Below, in pieces: positions 58,350-64,000 of a stretch of DNA of 64,000 nt. The translations under genes were made by a program, and so were the position numbers. Position 1 is the stretch's first letter; every line of letters begins with the position of its first letter. This stretch comes from Paenibacillus durus (GTDB taxonomy: Bacteria; Bacillota; Bacilli; Paenibacillales; Paenibacillaceae), in contig NZ_CP009288.1 of the NCBI RefSeq assembly GCF_000756615.1, positions 1,488,001-1,552,000 on the forward strand. The letters run 5' to 3'. A model generated the notes under the pieces. That model saw only the letters and a program-made list of their open reading frames with translations. It was not told where the DNA came from and made no database searches.

Positions 58350-61300
58350 ATGGGTCCAGGATGGAGAGGCAAGAAAATGAAAAGAAAGACAAGAGCAGCT
58401 CGATTTTTCATATTTATGTTATCTGCTATCCTATTTTTTGTTTCATGGCCGGATTTTTTCCCGAGTGAACATAATGTAGCCCAGGCATTGGATACGGATG
58501 TCGTTCACTTTGCCGATATTCATATACCCGCTTGGAGTGAGACAAAGCAAGTGAGGCCGGGTTATCTTGGGACTGCGACAGGGTGGTTTTCAATCGATGC
58601 GCCAGAGACCATTATCAAAAATATTAAGTATAATAAAATAACCAAAGTAGTAAGCTATGAGGTCTCTCCTGTTAATTATCACTTTAAGCGATCCATGAAG
58701 CGGGACGGGGAATACGCTTCTTCCAATTTTACATGGAATATGCAAGTAGATATTAGAGATGATGTTAACGACGGCCCTTACCCTTGGGTAACGTATTATA
58801 ATTGGGAATATGCGGGGTTTAGCGTTATCTCTAATCTTGGGTACAGCCTTACCCCAAATGATTATTATATGTATGAAGTCACAGACGTATATAAAAGCAT
58901 CACCGAAGGAGCCTACGATCGCTATTACCAAAAGACGGATAATTGGAACTATTGGGAATCCCCGCCGGGAGCGATGCCGAATATTCCGACTAAATTAAAA
59001 CTTCGATTAGCGGTGCATGACGATCAGAATATGGGATTTTACGGGTCCACTTGGTATGAAAATTTTTCTATTCTTAAAGAAATGGAGTTTGATCTAGTTC
59101 CCAATAATCCGCCGACTTTATCTTTGTCTACACCAGATGGGCAAATTTTGTTTAATGAAGAGGGGAGAAATACTTTAAATATCGAGGGTTTTGTCCAAGA
59201 TCCTGACAATAATGACGTTACAGTGAGCGCCGAAATACCTAATGTTTTCTATAAAAAAACAACCATTGCACAGGCATTCTCTAACAATTACTTCAGCATA
59301 GGGCTGGATACCATACAAGATAGTATACCTCCCGGTGACTACACGATGTATGTAAAAGCGGTTGACCCGATGAACGCTGCTTCGTCAACAGCCACCTTAA
59401 CCTTTCGAGTAAGGCAAAGGCTGAAGCGCAATGTTTTTTTGCTGATCAATACTCCAGTTACGGATTTTCGAACGTCCTACTCGGACATCGAAGGGGATGC
59501 CAAATATACGGAGCGCTTTCGGTATGATCAGGACCCTAACTTTTTCGACAATAGCATGGGCAGTATCTCCGATACAGGACTTTGGCGAAACTCGCCATAT
59601 GACTCTTTTCCTCTATCCGGTCTTTATGTGGCAAGCTATCAGCCAAGGGACACTCCCAAATGGGATGACCGGTTTGATGAATTCCGGATGTGGGCCAGGG
59701 ATAGTTTGACTCAAGTAAGATTTCAGGTTCATCGAAAGCCAATCGCTCTTTTCACGGCCAAGCTTGTAAACGGAGGATTGCAATTAGCTGACAGCTCATA
59801 TGATCTGGACCATACGTCGCGGACGGACAAGGGCATCATTAATTGGCAATGGCAGTTTAAAAAAGGGGAAGACGAAATTTGGACGGATGGGACACCCTCC
59901 GGCGCACTTTCCACTTCCGAAAATTACACTATCCGGCTGCGCGTCCGGGATATTGATGGGGAGAATAATTTAGGCGTATGGAGTGATTGGTGTGTGCGGA
60001 CGGTTGGATCGGCAATTGGGAACCTCGCTCCTGTGGCAATGTTCTCGATAACTCCGAATCAGGCATCTTACCGAAAGACAACAACTATTGAGGACAAGTC
60101 CTTTGATCCCGATAACGATCCATTGGATATTTATGAGTGGAAGGTAGTTAAGGACGGATGGCAGCAAGTTTGGTATACGTATGGAGGAGCGGGAGCGCCT
60201 CCTAGCATGACTAATTTTGGAGTGGGGAGTTACCAAATCACCTTGAAGGTGCATGATAACCGAGGCCTATGGTCTGAGCCTTTCAGCCAATATGTAACCG
60301 TGATGAACCACCCGCCCGCCCCGGATTTTCAAATGCCAACCGAAGTTTACCGGGACACGATAATCACTATGGAAAATAAAACGCCAGATCCCGATGAGGA
60401 TGGAGACGGCCTTAGTTATGCCTGGAATACGCGTGTTGATGGGAGCGGATATTACTATTCGGGAAACAACCGAAATCAAACAATTAAGGTGCAAAATTTG
60501 ATTGACTGGTACGGAATAAGTCCTAAGAAAGCGATCTCCGATGGTTGGGAAATGCGGTTAACCGCATCGGATGGATCGTTAAGTGCCAATGCCACGCAGA
60601 CTTTTGTTGTCAAAAATCATACCCCTACGGCTGTCATATCAGGTGCCGATACGGCTTTTGTGAATGATACACTGACGTATGTATCAAACGATGCAGACGA
60701 AGACTCATCTGATATTGGCAGTCTGCGGTATTATTGGCGGGTAACCGATGCGGACGGCAGCATGAAAATGTACAAAACAGCCAATATAAATGTTTCTTTT
60801 GCGCAGACAGGAGTTTATACACTGGAACATTGGGTGGTAGATCAGGTAGGCGATAAATCCAATGTGGCCACTTTAATTGTAAATGTAAAAGTGAATCAGC
60901 CACCCTCCATGACGCTGACGGCCCCAGCCGGAACAACGGATAACCCGTCTATTATCGACGCGGAGCAAGCGGGCGATCCGCTCATCAAGTGGATCTATGC
61001 CGATCCGGAGAATGATGCACAGGAAAAGTACCGGTTGGAATTTTTCACGAAGGACGGGCTGCTTGCCAAAAGTGTAGAGAATACGGACGCTACGGGCGGC
61101 ACACGTCAATTAAAAATGCCGGATCAATCGTTTGAACGGTTCCTATTCTATTCCGTACAGGGGCGGGCTTTTTCAAAGAATAACTGGTCTGACATATCCA
61201 ACGAAAAAGCTTTCATCATTGATAACCCTCCGGTTCCGGGCTTCTCATTAGTAACGGACACAGGAAAGGATGCGACGCAAACGCCGATTTACCGGACCGA

Positions 61301-62240
61301 TGTCTTGCAAATTACAAGCACGGCTCATGACGATGATCAGCCGAAGGGTGACAGTCTGACCTATAAATATTATCTCAAACCGAGTGGGGGAACCGAAGGC
61401 TTAATCAGCACATCCGACAGCTTTACGAAACAATTCACGACCAACGACACGTTTACGATCCGCCAGGTGGTGACGGACTCTCTGGGCTTATGGCGGGAAG
61501 TCTCTCGTGCATTCATCGTAAAAAATCGGCTTCCTATGGTGAATCTCACTTTTCCAACCAGCGACACGGCAGCCAAGCCGACCATTGCCAGCACGATGAC
61601 GCCGATTATGAAATGGAGCTATTCCGATGAGGACGGCGATGAGCAGCAGCGGTACAGGGTGAGTATACTGGATGCGGCAACCGGCAGTATCGTCGTTCAG
61701 TCCGGGGATCAAGCGTCAAGTCAGAAGCAATGGACCGTACCGGCAGGCGCTTTAGTGGAGAACCATAAGTATGCGGCAGAGGTCGAGGCTTTCGATGGCT
61801 TTGATTGGAGCGCCGCCTCACTACGTAAATATTTTATGGTCAATCTGCTGAGTGTAAAAGGCGGCGTGAAGCATACCGCGGAGTGGAATGCCAACCGGCA
61901 GAGCTACAATTTAAAGATATCGGGAGACACAGAGCTGCCGCGTGGTTATAATATATTTTGGGCTGGTGAGAAATTCGTACTACAGGCGGACGCGACCGGG
62001 TTGCCGGATACGATTGACGTAACGATGGATGGCGGATTTACGGCGCAGCTTAGTCCTTCGGATAGCGACAAGACCTTTTGGACGGGGGAGCTCTATGACC
62101 CTTCTTTTGAATATTTGCCGGATGGGCCTTTGACCTTCACCTTTACGGCTAAAAACGAATACAACACGAAGATCGATAAAGTGACGGTTATCATCTCGGA
62201 GAATTGGAGCCAGTATTTCCGCAGCCACCGGGTTAAGTAG
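58350..62240 (+). CDS. Very large secreted multi-PKD/Ig-domain protein
   Basis: About 1296 aa. ATG 58350 (or 58377, MKRKTRAARFFIFMLSAILF). Signal peptide followed by a long chain of beta-sandwich repeats of about 90-110 residues with PKD/cadherin-like Asp motifs (QDPDNNDVTVS, DPDNDPLDIYEW, DPDEDGDGLSYAW, DADEDSSDIGS, DEDGDEQQRYR) and NxxPxx linkers (NHPPAPDF, NQPPSMTL). No sorting signal or transmembrane anchor at the C-terminus. Probable adhesin or matrix protein; follows the previous gene by 17 bases. Confidence 0.85.
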   Translation: MGPGWRGKKMKRKTRAARFFIFMLSAILFFVSWPDFFPSEHNVAQALDTDVVHFADIHIPAWSETKQVRPGYLGTATGWFSIDAPETIIKNIKYNKITKVVSYEVSPVNYHFKRSMKRDGEYASSNFTWNMQVDIRDDVNDGPYPWVTYYNWEYAGFSVISNLGYSLTPNDYYMYEVTDVYKSITEGAYDRYYQKTDNWNYWESPPGAMPNIPTKLKLRLAVHDDQNMGFYGSTWYENFSILKEMEFDLVPNNPPTLSLSTPDGQILFNEEGRNTLNIEGFVQDPDNNDVTVSAEIPNVFYKKTTIAQAFSNNYFSIGLDTIQDSIPPGDYTMYVKAVDPMNAASSTATLTFRVRQRLKRNVFLLINTPVTDFRTSYSDIEGDAKYTERFRYDQDPNFFDNSMGSISDTGLWRNSPYDSFPLSGLYVASYQPRDTPKWDDRFDEFRMWARDSLTQVRFQVHRKPIALFTAKLVNGGLQLADSSYDLDHTSRTDKGIINWQWQFKKGEDEIWTDGTPSGALSTSENYTIRLRVRDIDGENNLGVWSDWCVRTVGSAIGNLAPVAMFSITPNQASYRKTTTIEDKSFDPDNDPLDIYEWKVVKDGWQQVWYTYGGAGAPPSMTNFGVGSYQITLKVHDNRGLWSEPFSQYVTVMNHPPAPDFQMPTEVYRDTIITMENKTPDPDEDGDGLSYAWNTRVDGSGYYYSGNNRNQTIKVQNLIDWYGISPKKAISDGWEMRLTASDGSLSANATQTFVVKNHTPTAVISGADTAFVNDTLTYVSNDADEDSSDIGSLRYYWRVTDADGSMKMYKTANINVSFAQTGVYTLEHWVVDQVGDKSNVATLIVNVKVNQPPSMTLTAPAGTTDNPSIIDAEQAGDPLIKWIYADPENDAQEKYRLEFFTKDGLLAKSVENTDATGGTRQLKMPDQSFERFLFYSVQGRAFSKNNWSDISNEKAFIIDNPPVPGFSLVTDTGKDATQTPIYRTDVLQITSTAHDDDQPKGDSLTYKYYLKPSGGTEGLISTSDSFTKQFTTNDTFTIRQVVTDSLGLWREVSRAFIVKNRLPMVNLTFPTSDTAAKPTIASTMTPIMKWSYSDEDGDEQQRYRVSILDAATGSIVVQSGDQASSQKQWTVPAGALVENHKYAAEVEAFDGFDWSAASLRKYFMVNLLSVKGGVKHTAEWNANRQSYNLKISGDTELPRGYNIFWAGEKFVLQADATGLPDTIDVTMDGGFTAQLSPSDSDKTFWTGELYDPSFEYLPDGPLTFTFTAKNEYNTKIDKVTVIISENWSQYFRSHRVK

Positions 62241-62339
62241 GGTACTCCTCATGATCTGTATCAGCCTGCGCCGGTCACCGTATAAAAAAGAATTCAAGTT
62301 GCGAAACTTAAATGTTGGAGCGTCCAGCAGGCAAAAACA

Positions 62340-62369
62340 TTGGAAATGCTTCCACTTTAGTGATACAAT
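62340..62369 (+). promoter_or_regulatory. tkt promoter
   Basis: -35 TTGGAA, 18 bases, -10 TACAAT, about 50 bases before the ATG. Confidence 0.55.
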
Positions 62370-62416
62370 AATAGTCAAAATGACATTCTTGAGGTTTATA
62401 GAGGAGGACAATTTGA

Positions 62417-64000
62417 ATGACTGAACAACAGGCAAAAGAGCAAGCGATCCACAAGGATGAAAACTCTGCGGTCGACAACCTGGCGATTACGACGGTTCGT
62501 ACACTGGCCATTGACGCGATTGAAAAAGCGAAATCCGGCCATCCCGGTATGCCGATGGGTTCCGCTCCGATGGGCTATCAGCTCTTCGCGAAGACGATGA
62601 ATCACAACCCGGAGCATCCGACGTGGGCCAACCGCGACCGGTTCGTCTTATCTGCCGGCCATGGCTCCATGCTGCTGTACAGCCTGCTGCATCTCAGTGG
62701 TTACGATCTCCCGATGGAAGAACTAAAGCAGTTCCGTCAATGGGGAAGTCTCACTCCCGGTCACCCGGAATTCGGCCATACGGCAGGTGTTGATGCTACG
62801 ACGGGTCCGCTCGGACAAGGCATCGCGATGGCTGTCGGGATGGCGATCGCGGAAGCGCAGCTCTCCGCTACGTACAATAAAGATCAATATAATGTTATCG
62901 ACCACTACACTTACGCGATTTGCGGCGACGGCGACTTAATGGAAGGGATTTCCTCAGAAGCTGCTTCGCTTGCAGGTCATCTTAAGCTTGGCAAATTGAT
63001 TGTGCTGTATGATTCGAACGACATTTCGCTTGACGGCGAGCTGAACCTCGCATTCTCCGAAAATGTTGCCAAGCGTTTTGAGGCTTATGGCTGGAATGTA
63101 CTTCGCGTGGAAGACGGCAATGATCTTCCGGCAATCGGCAAGGCGATTGAGGAAGCACAAGCAGTCACGGACAAGCCTACACTTATTGAAGTGAAGACCG
63201 TGATCGGCTACGGCAGCCCGAACAAGCAGGGCAAAGGCGGACACGGCGGAACGCACGGTTCTCCGCTCGGCGCCGAAGAAGCGAAGCTTACCAAAGAGTT
63301 CTACAAATGGGTATATGAAGAGGATTTCTATGTACCGGAAGAAGTTCGCGCCCTTTTTGCCGAAGTAAAGGGAAAAGGCGTTGCCGCCAACCAGGCATGG
63401 GACGAGAAATTCGCGGCGTACAAGAAGGCTTATCCGGAACTGGCGGCACAGCTTGAAACGGTGCTGAGCGGCGATCTTCCGGAAGGTTGGGACGCCAAGC
63501 TGCCGCTATACAAAGCAGAGGACAAAGCCGTATCCACCCGCGTGGCTTCGGGTAATGCCCTGAACGGTCTGGCTGCTGGCGTGCCGCAGCTGTTCGGCGG
63601 TTCCGCCGACCTGGAAAGCTCCACAATGACCCACCTCAACGGCCTGGCTTCCTTCACGCCAGAATCTTACGACGGCCGCAATATTTATTTTGGCGTCCGC
63701 GAATTCGGTATGGCGGCGGCCATGAACGGCATTGCGCTGCATACCGGACTCAAAGTATTCGGCGGCACATTCTTCGTGTTTACTGATTATCTGCGTCCGG
63801 CGGTTCGTTTGGCTGCCATTATGAAGCTACCGGTTACTTACGTGCTAACTCATGACAGCATCGCCGTCGGCGAAGACGGACCTACGCATGAGCCGATCGA
63901 GCAATTGGCATCTCTGCGCATCATTCCGGGGCTTACCGTTATCCGTCCGGCCGATGCGAACGAAACGTCCGCTGCATGGGCCTATGCGGTGGAGAACAAG
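62417..64000 (+). CDS. tkt: Transketolase (right end cut off)
   Basis: Transfers two-carbon units in the pentose phosphate pathway with thiamine diphosphate. At least 528 codons are present, without a stop. Start MTEQQAKEQAIHKDENSAVD after GAGGAGGA. Motifs: KSGHPGMPMG, SAGHGSMLLYS, TPGHPEFGHTAGVDATTGPLGQG, GDGDLMEG (ThDP-binding GDG), and the pyrimidine domain (FGVREFGMAAAMNG). The C-terminal about 140 residues lie beyond the window. Confidence 0.97.
   Translation, partial: MTEQQAKEQAIHKDENSAVDNLAITTVRTLAIDAIEKAKSGHPGMPMGSAPMGYQLFAKTMNHNPEHPTWANRDRFVLSAGHGSMLLYSLLHLSGYDLPMEELKQFRQWGSLTPGHPEFGHTAGVDATTGPLGQGIAMAVGMAIAEAQLSATYNKDQYNVIDHYTYAICGDGDLMEGISSEAASLAGHLKLGKLIVLYDSNDISLDGELNLAFSENVAKRFEAYGWNVLRVEDGNDLPAIGKAIEEAQAVTDKPTLIEVKTVIGYGSPNKQGKGGHGGTHGSPLGAEEAKLTKEFYKWVYEEDFYVPEEVRALFAEVKGKGVAANQAWDEKFAAYKKAYPELAAQLETVLSGDLPEGWDAKLPLYKAEDKAVSTRVASGNALNGLAAGVPQLFGGSADLESSTMTHLNGLASFTPESYDGRNIYFGVREFGMAAAMNGIALHTGLKVFGGTFFVFTDYLRPAVRLAAIMKLPVTYVLTHDSIAVGEDGPTHEPIEQLASLRIIPGLTVIRPADANETSAAWAYAVENK

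Overview
The window looks like a chromosomal segment of a Gram-positive spore-former, most likely Paenibacillus or a close relative. This is inferred from moderate GC, strong AAGGAGG-type ribosome binding sites, sigma-A promoters, a cmpA spore-cortex gene, SprT-like and DUF2621 proteins typical of Bacillales, and Firmicutes-style Tad pilus genes. No database search was possible; all product names rest on motifs and recalled family features.

Layout. (1) 1-12182 is a complete type I-C CRISPR-Cas locus: array 1 (runs off the left edge), cas3, a 750-base cas3-cas5 gap, cas5c-cas8c(with internal cas11c)-cas7c-cas4-cas1-cas2 with overlapping genes, a leader with promoter, and array 2 (32 recognisable repeats plus a decayed last one). 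(2) 12422-16129 is a fructose operon fruR-fruK-fruA. (3) 16238-20738 holds small housekeeping and regulatory genes, including two short genes easily missed (a 55-aa membrane protein and cmpA), and tRNA-Asn/tRNA-Ser. (4) 21271-25883 is a branched-chain amino acid ABC operon livHMGFJ, followed by a scrap of alanine dehydrogenase. (5) 26276-28132 has tRNA-Glu and two identical tRNA-Leu(GAG) genes that bracket a PAS/zinc protein and two small HTH regulators. (6) 28289-34916 has cysK, thiol peroxidase and Ohr genes, an iron-type ABC transporter and two small proteins. (7) 34997-45763 is a full Tad pilus cluster. (8) 45815-48522 has DUF2621, nfo and purU. (9) 48638-62240 is a second, divergent Tad-like cluster followed by three secreted proteins, two of them very large and PKD/Ig-like. 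(10) A transketolase gene runs off the right edge.

The most interesting signal is in the cas3-cas5 gap. On the minus strand a promoter, one degenerate CRISPR repeat with an intact 5'-handle, a spacer-like stretch and an intrinsic terminator make a crRNA-like RNA. Back to back on the plus strand, a near-consensus sigma-A promoter drives a leader with a perfect Shine-Dalgarno and a two-codon minigene ATG-TTA-TAA. The spacer of the crRNA-like RNA matches this leader next to a TTC PAM (12 of the first 16 bases; two of the four mismatches fall at positions 6 and 12, which Cascade flips out). The same seed recurs next to TTC PAMs just upstream of cas5. This is the architecture of a CreTA-type RNA toxin-antitoxin guarding the cas genes and/or a Cascade autorepression circuit, here in a type I-C locus with a leucine minigene.

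The second item of interest is Tad cluster 2: its ATPases and TadB/TadC-like proteins are kept, but its CpaE has lost the P-loop lysine, and its small membrane proteins lack the G-xxxx-E prepilin peptidase site present in cluster 1.
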